The position numbers and the translations under genes are program-made. The notes under the pieces were generated by a model. That model made no database searches and was not told the DNA's origin. It worked only from the letters and a program-made list of their open reading frames with translations. A stretch of DNA of 27,166 nucleotides from an uncultured Lachnospiraceae bacterium (GTDB lineage Bacteria > Bacillota > Clostridia > Lachnospirales > Lachnospiraceae). This document shows positions 17,199-25,081 of this stretch, one piece after another; position 1 is the stretch's first letter; each line of letters begins with the position of its first letter. The stretch covers positions 1-27,166 of the forward strand of contig CAJOLO010000029.1 in the NCBI GenBank assembly GCA_905235345.1. Reading direction: 5' to 3'.

Positions 17199-18488
17199 TC
17201 ATATCTCGACTGATACTTCTGAGTTCAAATCAAAGAAACCTACCATACTCTTTGTGGTTGTAGCTGTAATCGTAAAGACATCATAAAGTCTGCTATATAC
17301 AGTGAATTCTCCCTCACGGTAACCCGTGCATCCAAAAGAAACAAGATAATCCCCCTTAGGCAACATCATCTTCTGCTTAAACCTAATTACCCTGGTTTCC
17401 CCTGCTTCAACATGACCTGTTTCTATATCTTCATACATAGTATTGGTTCCGGCAATTTCTGTTCCTTTAATGTCTTTGATCGTAAATGCGAATATTGGGT
17501 CATTAACAGCCTCATTGAATCTGACCTTCATAAGCACTGAATATTCCTCGTTAAGATCAAACACATTACTTATGACTTGTTTGTCATTGAATGTCGCATA
17601 ATCAATAATATCAGCCATTCCATTACCATATGAAATCACATTAGGATTTGTAGCGATATTATCTTTCCAGACACCATATTCAGGCTTCTTATCCTCCGTT
17701 TCATTATCAGTATCCGTATTACTATCATTAATATCCTTCTCATCAATATCATACTGATTGACCAATAATTTCTTATACAGATCAATCATTTCCTTAGGAT
17801 TACCTTCGCCTGCTTTAGTGCCATGACTCAATAAAACAGCACGGTCACAGTACTTCTGTATACTGCCCATATCATGTGTCACAAAAAGTATAGTTTTCCC
17901 CATCTGCTTAAATTCTTCAAACTTATGATAACACTTTGCCTGAAAAAACACATCTCCCACAGAAAGTGCTTCATCTACTATAAGAATCTCCGGATCAATA
18001 TTAATAGCTACTGCAAATGCCAATCTGACAAACATACCGCTCGAATATGTCTTCACCGGTTGATTAATAAAATCTCCGATATCTGCAAACTCAATAATAT
18101 CATCAAGCTTCGCATCTATCTCCTCTTTTGTAAAGCCTATCATTGTACCATTGAGATATACGTTCTCTATTCCTGTATATTCCATATTGAACCCGGCACC
18201 AAGCTCCAACAAGGCAGATATTCGTCCATTGATCGATACATTACCGCTGGTAGGACTTAACACTCCGGTTATTATCTTAAGAATGGTGGATTTTCCGGCA
18301 CCATTTGTCCCGATAATACCTACCGTTTCACCTTTTCCAACCTCGAAATTAATATCATTCAATGCATAATATTCTGTATATTTCTTCTTTTTTGTCAGTC
18401 CCAACGATTCCTTGAGTCGATCCATTGGATTATTATATAACTTATATATCTTAGATATATGTTCAACTTTAATCGCATAATCAGACAT
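17199..18488 (-). CDS. wzt: Polysaccharide ABC transporter ATPase (Wzt type) with C-terminal glycan-recognition domain
   Basis: This is a 429-residue cytoplasmic ATPase. Walker A is GTNGAGKST at 60-68, the signature is YSSGM at 148-152, Walker B is ILIVDEAL at 168-175, and the switch His is at about 205. After an acidic linker (about 248-275) comes a beta-sandwich of Wzt_C type at about 290-429, with GTEIAGTNT at 342-350, LYDVFTI and MVGFFDL. In E. coli O8/O9a this domain binds the modified non-reducing end of the O-antigen and makes export depend on chain capping. The methyltransferase and kinase-like genes directly downstream fit such a cap. AAAGGTG precedes the ATG. Confidence is high for the family; cap recognition is inferred. 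Confidence 0.93.
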   Translation of the reverse strand: MSDYAIKVEHISKIYKLYNNPMDRLKESLGLTKKKKYTEYYALNDINFEVGKGETVGIIGTNGAGKSTILKIITGVLSPTSGNVSINGRISALLELGAGFNMEYTGIENVYLNGTMIGFTKEEIDAKLDDIIEFADIGDFINQPVKTYSSGMFVRLAFAVAINIDPEILIVDEALSVGDVFFQAKCYHKFEEFKQMGKTILFVTHDMGSIQKYCDRAVLLSHGTKAGEGNPKEMIDLYKKLLVNQYDIDEKDINDSNTDTDNETEDKKPEYGVWKDNIATNPNVISYGNGMADIIDYATFNDKQVISNVFDLNEEYSVLMKVRFNEAVNDPIFAFTIKDIKGTEIAGTNTMYEDIETGHVEAGETRVIRFKQKMMLPKGDYLVSFGCTGYREGEFTVYSRLYDVFTITATTTKSMVGFFDLNSEVSVEI

Positions 18489-18542
18489 AACAACACCTTT
18501 AATTATATAAAACTACCCTTTCTATTAGTAATCAACTGCCAA

Positions 18543-19943
18543 TCATAATACATCAGCAAAATGTACTTTTAATCTTCTAAATATTACTGTTCCTAAGCAG
18601 AATATAGTAATCGTCACTGTCCAAAAATATAATGTTAGTGCAGGACGCTGCCAGAACCATATATGATTAACCAAAGAGTCTCTGTAACCCTGAACTATAT
18701 AAAACATAGGATTTGCCATCAGAACAACATTGATTATTCCCGACAATCCCGTACTGTCATAATTCCACATTATTGGTGTCAACCATGTTCCAACAGTCAA
18801 TAACACATTAATAATCTGGGTAAGGTCTCTGAAAAAAGCAGTTATCGCTGATGTGATATATGCCAGCCCCAACGTAAATGCAAAGGTACAGAAGCTATAG
18901 TATAATATCTGAAGCCAACATAATGAAATCGGCATTCCTGTTAAAATAAATATCAATATTGTAAGCACTATAAAAAATATATGCACATACAAAGCCGAAA
19001 CAATCTTGACAACCGGCAGGATATCAATCTGAAAAACTACTTTCTTCACAAGGTATTGATATTCCAACAGAGCGGATGTCCCACCCATAAGAGCTTCCGA
19101 AAAGAAAAACCATGGAACCAGTCCTGCTGTAAGCCATAACGCAAATGGCACTTCTCCTACTCCTGAAGCATGAAATGCTTTCTCAAACACAAACCAATAC
19201 AGCACTATGGTAACTACTGGCTGGACGAATGCCCATATTATACCCAGATATGAGCCCGCAAACCTTGTCTTGAAATCATTAATCGATAAGCGGAATATAA
19301 GAGTTCTGTTATATAATATCTCTACAGGAAACTGAATAAGACTGTCAAAATGTTTTACAAAGACAATAAACATTATCCATAATAATACAATAATTACTAT
19401 CTTAATTATTCTGTTCTCTTTCTGAACCTTATTCAATACATATTCATCAATATTCCATGAAGATACTTTCCATATAACATACGGATCCTCCCCGGTAATA
19501 TTCAGCTTTATATATCCTTCGCTTTCATCTTCGCCCGCAGCGTCATTGACCTCTTCATAGCTATTCCACACATTGGAAGCCAATCCTATCTCAGATCCAT
19601 CATATATAATAGACATGTCTTTCAATATCACATTATTGACTTTATTATCTTCATCTATTCTTATATCAGACACAGAATATGGTAATTCTACCAAAGCACT
19701 ATATCCATTATCTTTACTAAGGATAATGTCTGCCTTCTGCTCCTCATTATAATTCGTATATTGTGTATCACTGCCATCAATATAAAAGACCTGAAAACTC
19801 AGCGGCTCACCACTATCCTCTGTAACAGAAAAGGATAATTCTATCGATTTACCCGATACTGGATTAATATATCGATATACAATAAATGACACTCCACTCA
19901 ATAATATACATAATATTAATATTAACAATATCTTTTTATTCAT
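18543..19943 (-). CDS. wzm: Polysaccharide ABC transporter permease (Wzm type) with extra N-terminal domain
   Basis: Residues about 205-466 form a full-length ABC-2 permease: DFKTRFAGSYLGIIWAFVQP at 223-242, LVPWFFFSEAL, six hydrophobic segments, and the FFRDLTQIINVLLTVGTWLTPI block. It would export a lipid-linked glycan with the ATPase encoded next. Wzm proteins are usually about 260 residues; this one is 466. The extra 200 residues are a membrane anchor at 4-24, a beta-rich, acidic, probably extracytoplasmic domain at about 30-170, and a second membrane helix at 180-197. GGAGAATTAG before the ATG supports the long form. The permease assignment is firm; the role of the extra domain is unknown, perhaps contacting the exported chain. 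Confidence 0.9.
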   Translation of the reverse strand: MNKKILLILILCILLSGVSFIVYRYINPVSGKSIELSFSVTEDSGEPLSFQVFYIDGSDTQYTNYNEEQKADIILSKDNGYSALVELPYSVSDIRIDEDNKVNNVILKDMSIIYDGSEIGLASNVWNSYEEVNDAAGEDESEGYIKLNITGEDPYVIWKVSSWNIDEYVLNKVQKENRIIKIVIIVLLWIMFIVFVKHFDSLIQFPVEILYNRTLIFRLSINDFKTRFAGSYLGIIWAFVQPVVTIVLYWFVFEKAFHASGVGEVPFALWLTAGLVPWFFFSEALMGGTSALLEYQYLVKKVVFQIDILPVVKIVSALYVHIFFIVLTILIFILTGMPISLCWLQILYYSFCTFAFTLGLAYITSAITAFFRDLTQIINVLLTVGTWLTPIMWNYDSTGLSGIINVVLMANPMFYIVQGYRDSLVNHIWFWQRPALTLYFWTVTITIFCLGTVIFRRLKVHFADVL

Positions 19944-19986
19944 CTAATTCTCCATATATATAATTACATAATATGATAATCCACAG

Positions 19987-20532
19987 TTAGCTATTAACAA
20001 CTATATCATATGTAGTATTAACTATCTCGTCACCAAGCATAACAAATATATGGTATTTCCCTTTGGAAAGCTTCCAACTGATAAATGATAAGAAGCCCGC
20101 ATCTCTAAGATGTTTGGACATATATAAGTATTTCAGATCATATCTTTGAGTCATTTCAGTTTCAAAGATATATTGATCTCCGCTTTCGTTTACTAACAGA
20201 AGTTTTACTTTACCGGTTCTTTTTTCTTTCTTAAGAAACGCCCATCCTACTACATTGATACATTCTCCATAATTGATAGCATCAATTCCATATAACAGAT
20301 CATTTTCTTCCGAACCGCTAAGAGTTTCTTTATAACCGGAGATATCTATCTTATTCTCCAGTAACAACGGTTCCTGAATCCTGCCCTTCCTACTCATATC
20401 AAATGAGAAATCCCCTCTATCCTTTACGAGATTAGGATTATAGCAGGGATCATAGCCTCCCTTGAACTTAGGATGCATCTCATATAGCTTTGCCACGCTG
20501 ATGCTTTTCTTCCGACTTCTCATCATACCCAC
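19987..20532 (-). pseudogene. C-terminal part of the tandem GT2 gene, separated by a +1 frameshift
   Basis: This frame overlaps the previous one by 53 bp. From about 20495 on it gives KLYEMHPKFK followed by YDPCYNPNL, the tail that normally follows the second GT2 domain (the paralogue has LYNRF then RDPFLNPSI). The remaining 130 residues form a beta-rich module with INVVGWAF, resembling two modules at the C-terminus of the 1457-residue protein. No clear ribosome binding site precedes its GTG or ATG codons, so independent translation is doubtful. Skipping one base near 20490-20500 would join the frames into a protein of about 716 residues. It may be a real mutation, a phase-off allele or a sequencing error. 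Confidence 0.75.
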
Positions 20533-22135
20533 GACTCACTGACTCGTGATGTATCATCCGCACATCATTGCGTAAGACGTTATAATAACCTTTCTCCAGC
20601 AACTTAAAGCAGAGTTCTACGTCATTATATGCTACCGGAAGCTTTTCTTCAAATCCTCCAACTTCATTGAACTTATCCTTGGAGATCATAAGGCAGGCCC
20701 CGGTTACTATAGAGAAATCGTAGTCCACAATATTGCGACCTCCGTACAAAATCATATTATCTATTATTCCATGAAACGCATGCCCCGGCCCGATTGGAAG
20801 ATTCAGCACTCCACAGTGCTGAATCAGATTATCCTTTGGATATATTAGTCTTGCCCCTACCGCGCCGGTATGCGACACCTGTGCCTGTCCGAGCAGTCTT
20901 GTAAGCCATTCTTCTCCTTTTATCTCTATATCATCATTCAGAAAGAGCAGATAATCGCCTGTGGCAAGTTGCGCTCCTATATTACACATAGCCGAGAAGT
21001 TGAACTCCATCGGCCGGTACTCATATACTGCATTATACTCCTTGCTAAGTTCCTCATATAACTTCCTGTTCTCATCATTGCTTCCGTTATCCACAAGTAT
21101 TATCTCATAATTATCATATGCGGTTAGAACTGCCATGGATTCAAAGCACTGTTTCAACACATTATAATTATCTTTGGACGGAATTACAATACTTACCTTA
21201 GGATCATCCACAGGTTCATATACCACTCGGAACTGAGCAACATCATCAATCCACTCAAGGTGTCCTGTGAGTCCCCGACGCTTAAGTGCTTCCTCTTTAG
21301 CCTTCCTTGTCGATTCAACGATATATGGTTTCGCAGTCATTGAGCTGGCTGTGGATTCCTTACGCTCACGCCAATGATACAATATCTTTGGAACATGTCC
21401 AATTCTGTCAGTCTTCTCCATAAGACGCAACACAAGATCATAGTCCTGAGAGCCCTCAAAACCTACTCTTAAACCTCCCAATTCATCAAGTAATGTCTTT
21501 CGAAATATTGAAAAATGGCAGGTATACATCAATGACATAAATGTATCGGGGGACCAGTCCGGCTTGAAGAACGGATCCTTACGTTTCCTGCCATCTTCTG
21601 ATAACTTATCTTCATCACTGTATATGAAGTCATATTCCTGACCATCATTGAGCTTTCTTACCATCTCATAAAGAGCATTAACAGAAAGCACATCATCACA
21701 ATCCATAAGTCCTACGAACTCCCCTGTAGCCGCCTCAATTCCTGTATTGGTAGCTCTGGATATATGTCCGTTCTCATTCCTGTATATCACCTTTATCCTG
21801 TCAGCACCTTCATATCTGTGCAAAGTCTTTCTTACCTGCTCCTGTGTTGAACAGTCATCCACAAGTATTAATTCAAAGCTCTTATACGTCTGGTTTATGA
21901 CAGATTCAATACACTCTGTCAACATACCACCATCTACATTATACACGGGAACAACCACAGAAATAAGAGGATTATATGAAAGTTCTGTCACGTCTGACAG
22001 ATTCTTCTCATTCTCCTCTATCCACATCTCATATTGATTTCTTCTATTAATGTATACATATACCTTATAAATAAAAGAGCGAATTCCTTCTCTTTTCAAG
22101 CATCTCAATCCGTCTCTTATAAGTGCCAGTGTCAT
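20480..22135 (-). CDS. Tandem GT2 glycosyltransferase, N-terminal part of frameshifted gene
   Basis: This 551-residue frame holds two consecutive GT2 domains. The first (about 55-260) has PVYN, LVDDCS and a DCDD metal motif at 145-148. The second (about 312-535) has IVIPSKDN, LVDNGS and LNDD at 399-402, then HHESVSRGYD. The order and sequence match residues about 655-1145 of the protein at 10523-14896, so the two are paralogues; bifunctional rhamnosyl- or mannosyltransferases of Wzm/Wzt systems have this plan (streptococcal GacG is one). Right after SRGYD the frame runs into a stop, while the natural continuation is found one base out of phase at 19987-20532. AGAGG lies 8 bp before the ATG. 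The catalytic domains are intact, so the shortened protein may still work. Confidence 0.85.
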   Translation of the reverse strand: MTLALIRDGLRCLKREGIRSFIYKVYVYINRRNQYEMWIEENEKNLSDVTELSYNPLISVVVPVYNVDGGMLTECIESVINQTYKSFELILVDDCSTQEQVRKTLHRYEGADRIKVIYRNENGHISRATNTGIEAATGEFVGLMDCDDVLSVNALYEMVRKLNDGQEYDFIYSDEDKLSEDGRKRKDPFFKPDWSPDTFMSLMYTCHFSIFRKTLLDELGGLRVGFEGSQDYDLVLRLMEKTDRIGHVPKILYHWRERKESTASSMTAKPYIVESTRKAKEEALKRRGLTGHLEWIDDVAQFRVVYEPVDDPKVSIVIPSKDNYNVLKQCFESMAVLTAYDNYEIILVDNGSNDENRKLYEELSKEYNAVYEYRPMEFNFSAMCNIGAQLATGDYLLFLNDDIEIKGEEWLTRLLGQAQVSHTGAVGARLIYPKDNLIQHCGVLNLPIGPGHAFHGIIDNMILYGGRNIVDYDFSIVTGACLMISKDKFNEVGGFEEKLPVAYNDVELCFKLLEKGYYNVLRNDVRMIHHESVSRGYDEKSEEKHQRGKAI

Positions 22136-22218
22136 AACTAATTCCTCTTACTATCTTATATATCAATCAAACTTATATATATTATAATCCAACAAAAATA
22201 CAATAACCTGATATATTC

Positions 22219-22635
22219 CTATTGTTTATTATCAACTTTAACCACATCTGTCAAAGTATCAACCACATCTTCATTCGCACTATGAATTCTCTTGTATTCA
22301 TCCCTGTTATTCTTCTCATCAATTCCAAGCTGCTGTACAAGATCCCTCACCTTATTCTCAAGAACTGATATCTCTATCGTCATCATGAATACCTTAAACA
22401 ACAATATTCCTATTATAGCAAGGAATATAAGATTAGCCGTAGACATTACTCCAAGTCTCTCCGTAGCCCAATATGCAATGGATGGGAATACTGCCAATAT
22501 AATGAAAAGAATCGATAACACAATCCAGAAAAGTGCATACTCAATCTGCATCTTGGAATATCTTATCTTATGTATAACATATCCAAGACTCATGACAGAT
22601 AATACAATTAAAACAATTCTAAGTGTCACCGACAT
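22219..22635 (-). CDS. DUF2304 small membrane protein, GacJ-like
   Basis: I place the start at the ATG at 22635, which has AGAGGT eight bases upstream; an in-frame ATG seven codons earlier has no good site. The resulting 138-residue protein has three hydrophobic helices, a basic loop with IRYSKMQIEYALFW between the first two, and a charged, partly coiled-coil tail longer than usual. This is the DUF2304 pattern. In streptococci the small membrane partner GacJ binds and stimulates the polyprenyl-phosphate GlcNAc transferase GacI. The preceding gene here is of the GacI type, so the same partnership is inferred. It is paralogous in layout to 4188-4547. Confidence 0.8.
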   Translation of the reverse strand: MSVTLRIVLIVLSVMSLGYVIHKIRYSKMQIEYALFWIVLSILFIILAVFPSIAYWATERLGVMSTANLIFLAIIGILLFKVFMMTIEISVLENKVRDLVQQLGIDEKNNRDEYKRIHSANEDVVDTLTDVVKVDNKQ

Positions 22636-22679
22636 TATTATTACCTCTATACACACATTATTATATCAATATTTCAGAT

Positions 22680-23420
22680 TCATTGCTTGTTATCCGCGTT
22701 AGGATTAGCCATTCTCTTCATAACAACATGTCTCGAATCACGTTTTCTGAAATTCTGTATGAACAATATAGACACAAGCATTCTAAACATATACATCGCT
22801 GATTGACTCCAGTTAAGATAGCTGGCTCCACTAATACGCTCGTCCATCTCTACCTGTACCTCAGCAATTGATGCACCATTCTTCAACAAATATGAAATAG
22901 TATCCGGTTCAGGACCATAATTGATGTTTACAGCAAATTCCTTTATCATATTACGATTAAACATCCTCATACCTGATGTCGGGTCGGATATTCTCTTACC
23001 TGTAGTTAGCTTAATTGCCACAGTAAGAATCCTTGCACCCAACATTCTAAAAGACTTATCCTTACGTTTCTTTAAAAAACGCGAACCTATAACTATGTCA
23101 TAACCTTGCGAAAGCTTATTCAGCATACTATCTATATACTCAGGCCTGTGCTGCCCATCTGCATCAAATTGAAGTGCACAATCATAGCCCCTTGAATACG
23201 CATACTTAAGCCCTGTCTGAAAAGCTCCTGCAAGCCCGATATTTGTAGGCAAATCAATAATCTCAAAACCTTCCCTGTGACATCTCTTTGATGTATGATC
23301 AGTTGAACCATCATTAATTATAACATAGTCATACTCCGGATATTTTTCTTTAATATTATTGACAACATTAACTATATTATCTTCTTCATTATAAGCCGGT
23401 ATTATCATCAGCAGGCGCAT
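22680..23420 (-). CDS. DPM1-like polyprenyl-phosphate glycosyltransferase
   Basis: This 246-residue GT2 enzyme of the dolichol-phosphate-mannose-synthase type transfers a sugar from a nucleotide donor to polyprenyl phosphate at the inner face of the membrane. Visible motifs are IIPAYNEEDN at 7-16, INDGSTD at 35-41, the catalytic FDADGQH at 85-91, IGSRF near 111 and SDPTSGMRM at 145-153. The C-terminal 30-40 residues are hydrophobic then basic, consistent with membrane attachment rather than full spanning helices. GAGGAGG lies 11 bp upstream. It sits between GtrA (likely flippase) and a DUF2304 protein, the same arrangement as GacI-GacJ of the streptococcal group A carbohydrate. It is a paralogue of 4558-5247. 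The sugar is not predictable. Confidence 0.9.
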   Translation of the reverse strand: MRLLMIIPAYNEEDNIVNVVNNIKEKYPEYDYVIINDGSTDHTSKRCHREGFEIIDLPTNIGLAGAFQTGLKYAYSRGYDCALQFDADGQHRPEYIDSMLNKLSQGYDIVIGSRFLKKRKDKSFRMLGARILTVAIKLTTGKRISDPTSGMRMFNRNMIKEFAVNINYGPEPDTISYLLKNGASIAEVQVEMDERISGASYLNWSQSAMYMFRMLVSILFIQNFRKRDSRHVVMKRMANPNADNKQ

Positions 23421-23483
23421 AATATATCAGCCTCCTCGACACATTTTAACACATCAGATACTAATTTACAACCTTTGCCTTCC

Positions 23484-24008
23484 TTATTCTGTCTTATATG
23501 CCCACAGCTTATTCATAAAGAAATTAACGGGCACATCCACGACAATATTAACGATTGGTGCTATAATCGGTGACATATGCAATAAACTCACCTCAACATA
23601 CAACAGCACATTATTAAGAAATATTCCCGTAAAAGAATATGCTATATAAGTCCTCATAAGAGTTTTCCAAGGATTCCTTGTCTGTCCCTCTTCTTTCCTA
23701 AACACCAATGAATTATTGATCAGATACGAGATGAACACTGTAATAACAAAAGCCACTGTCTGTGAAATCTGCAATGCAAATGTACCGTTATGAACAAGGG
23801 TTCTAAGAGCATAATAACCGCCCTCTGTAATCAGATAGCTGATTATGGTATTCATGAACCCCACCATGCCAAACTTCACAAACTGAAGCCATCCTTCAAA
23901 AGCTTCATCTGTAAGTTCACGACCAATAATTCTATATAATATCACAAGCACCCCATGGGCAACCTTGACTATTATATTCCACAAAAACATTCCCACACTA
24001 TTCAACAC
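23484..24008 (-). CDS. GtrA family membrane protein
   Basis: This 174-residue protein has four predicted membrane segments. GtrA hallmarks are visible: QFVKFGMVGFMNTIISYL near 42-59, SYLINNSLVFRK near 94-105 and FFMNKLWAYK at the end. GtrA proteins are thought to flip or help flip polyprenyl-phosphate-linked monosaccharides for extracytoplasmic glycosylation. The next gene makes such a donor, so the two probably work as a pair. The GTG start is supported by GAGG seven bases upstream; an ATG six codons later lacks as good a site. An N-terminal extension of about 40 residues precedes the usual domain start. Which sugar is carried is unknown. Confidence 0.88.
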   Translation of the reverse strand: MLNSVGMFLWNIIVKVAHGVLVILYRIIGRELTDEAFEGWLQFVKFGMVGFMNTIISYLITEGGYYALRTLVHNGTFALQISQTVAFVITVFISYLINNSLVFRKEEGQTRNPWKTLMRTYIAYSFTGIFLNNVLLYVEVSLLHMSPIIAPIVNIVVDVPVNFFMNKLWAYKTE

Positions 24009-24163
24009 AATCTATCCTCTTTCTGTATCCTGATGAATCTTTTTCACGGATATTTAAGAAAATCTCATTCATTCTTGCTACAGAATATTCTTACCAACAT
24101 ATTCATATGCACTTCCCCTCAATCCGAATATATCCATTAGATTATATTACTCTACCATGTAAC
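24009..24163 (-). other. Longest intergenic gap, 155 bp
   Basis: This is the longest gap between genes here. It contains a 13-codon reading frame at 24065-24106 with a good AGGGGAAG site about 8 bp before its ATG, and a TATAAT-like hexamer without a convincing -35 box. I see no stable GC-rich hairpin. It may be a leader, a weak internal promoter, or decayed sequence; nothing here can be called with confidence. Confidence 0.25.
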
Positions 24164-24979
24164 TTATATCATATTACCCTTCTCACTCTCTCCATATGCC
24201 TTAGTGATAAGCTTCGCTACCCAGGTCGGCCAGAACCTGCAAAACATCTCATAATCCTCGCCACTTCGTTCCTCATCCTTTATAGTTGCAGAAGTCTCGC
24301 TGTCCTCATGAATCCGATGAGACATAAGAAGCTTAGGAATGAATGCAAACCTTCCTTCCTCACAGCTTAACCATTCCCATGTCTCCCAGTCAAGATTGCT
24401 CCTGAAATGTATATTGAACAAATCTGTTCTACCCTGCTTTTTCAGCAACTCATCTATTGCCTTTTTATTATATGTGACTGCAGGACAGCATATCGCATTA
24501 CCAAAACGGATTATGAAACGTTTTCTCCACCTCTTATCATTTCTCTTGTTATTCCTAATCGGTATAAGCAACCCTCTCTTGATATACAGATTAAGGCCGC
24601 CCTTACTTTCCCTACCATTTCTAATCTCCGAATAATCCGAAAATGTAATCAGAACATCATTATTCAACGAATTATCTAATTGCTCAATCACCTGCCTACT
24701 GTATTCGGGAAAATATATATCATCCTGATGTACAATTGTAACATAATCTGTCTCCGCCATAGAATACGCATAATTCCAGTCTTTGGCTATTCCGGCTTCA
24801 CCCTGTCTCACGCAATATTCAATATTATATTTCCGGCACATATCTTCCAGATAAGCACTCGGAGTCGATGTGGCTAGCTTAATCACACTATCCGTTTTCT
24901 GTTTCTTCAAAGATCTTATGCATTCCTCAAGATATGGACTCTCTTTATATGCACATATGACAAATGTATGTAATCCCAT
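24164..24979 (-). CDS. Family 2 glycosyltransferase, HQDD type
   Basis: This 271-residue cytoplasmic enzyme starts with a short beta strand and CAYKESPYLEECI, a GT-A nucleotide-sugar fold opening. The metal-binding acidic motif is VHQDD at about residues 88-92, where most GT2 enzymes have DxD. Further conserved stretches are HFRSNLDWETWE and HRIHEDSET, then a basic amphipathic C-terminus that may sit on the membrane. It is a clear paralogue of 2005-2793, sharing the same start, HQDD, ICCP, HFRS and HRIHEDSET blocks. AAAGGAAAG before the ATG supports the start. It probably adds one sugar to a lipid-linked intermediate; the sugar is unknown. Confidence 0.85.
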   Translation of the reverse strand: MGLHTFVICAYKESPYLEECIRSLKKQKTDSVIKLATSTPSAYLEDMCRKYNIEYCVRQGEAGIAKDWNYAYSMAETDYVTIVHQDDIYFPEYSRQVIEQLDNSLNNDVLITFSDYSEIRNGRESKGGLNLYIKRGLLIPIRNNKRNDKRWRKRFIIRFGNAICCPAVTYNKKAIDELLKKQGRTDLFNIHFRSNLDWETWEWLSCEEGRFAFIPKLLMSHRIHEDSETSATIKDEERSGEDYEMFCRFWPTWVAKLITKAYGESEKGNMI

Positions 24980-25081
24980 AATATATTCTTTCCTTTAGTC
25001 ATTCATGTAACTTGTAACTCAATAATCTTACCATGATGCTATAATCTTTTATGAATTACTTGTATCTATTCAGCTATACTG

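Noticed and set aside
14931..19943. Gram-negative O-antigen locus
   Set aside because: The LtaS-like enzyme, GDPD with Ig-like domains, DUF2304/DPM1 pairs, DUF2142 protein, TTG/GTG starts and strong ribosome binding sites fit a Gram-positive; no lipid A-core ligase or lipopolysaccharide-specific gene is seen.
20480..20532. Programmed ribosomal frameshift
   Set aside because: No slippery heptamer, no obvious downstream structure, and the needed shift is +1 without a rare-codon/stop pause at the crossing point; mutation or base error is simpler.
24110..24160. Internal promoter with TATAAT
   Set aside because: The hexamer is present but no -35 element lies at 16-18 bp; such hexamers are common in this base composition.
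24980..25081. Imperfect inverted repeat (AGTAATTCAT and ATGAATGACT) as an operator
   Set aside because: The arms are about 45 bp apart with a mismatch in AT-rich sequence, so chance is likely.
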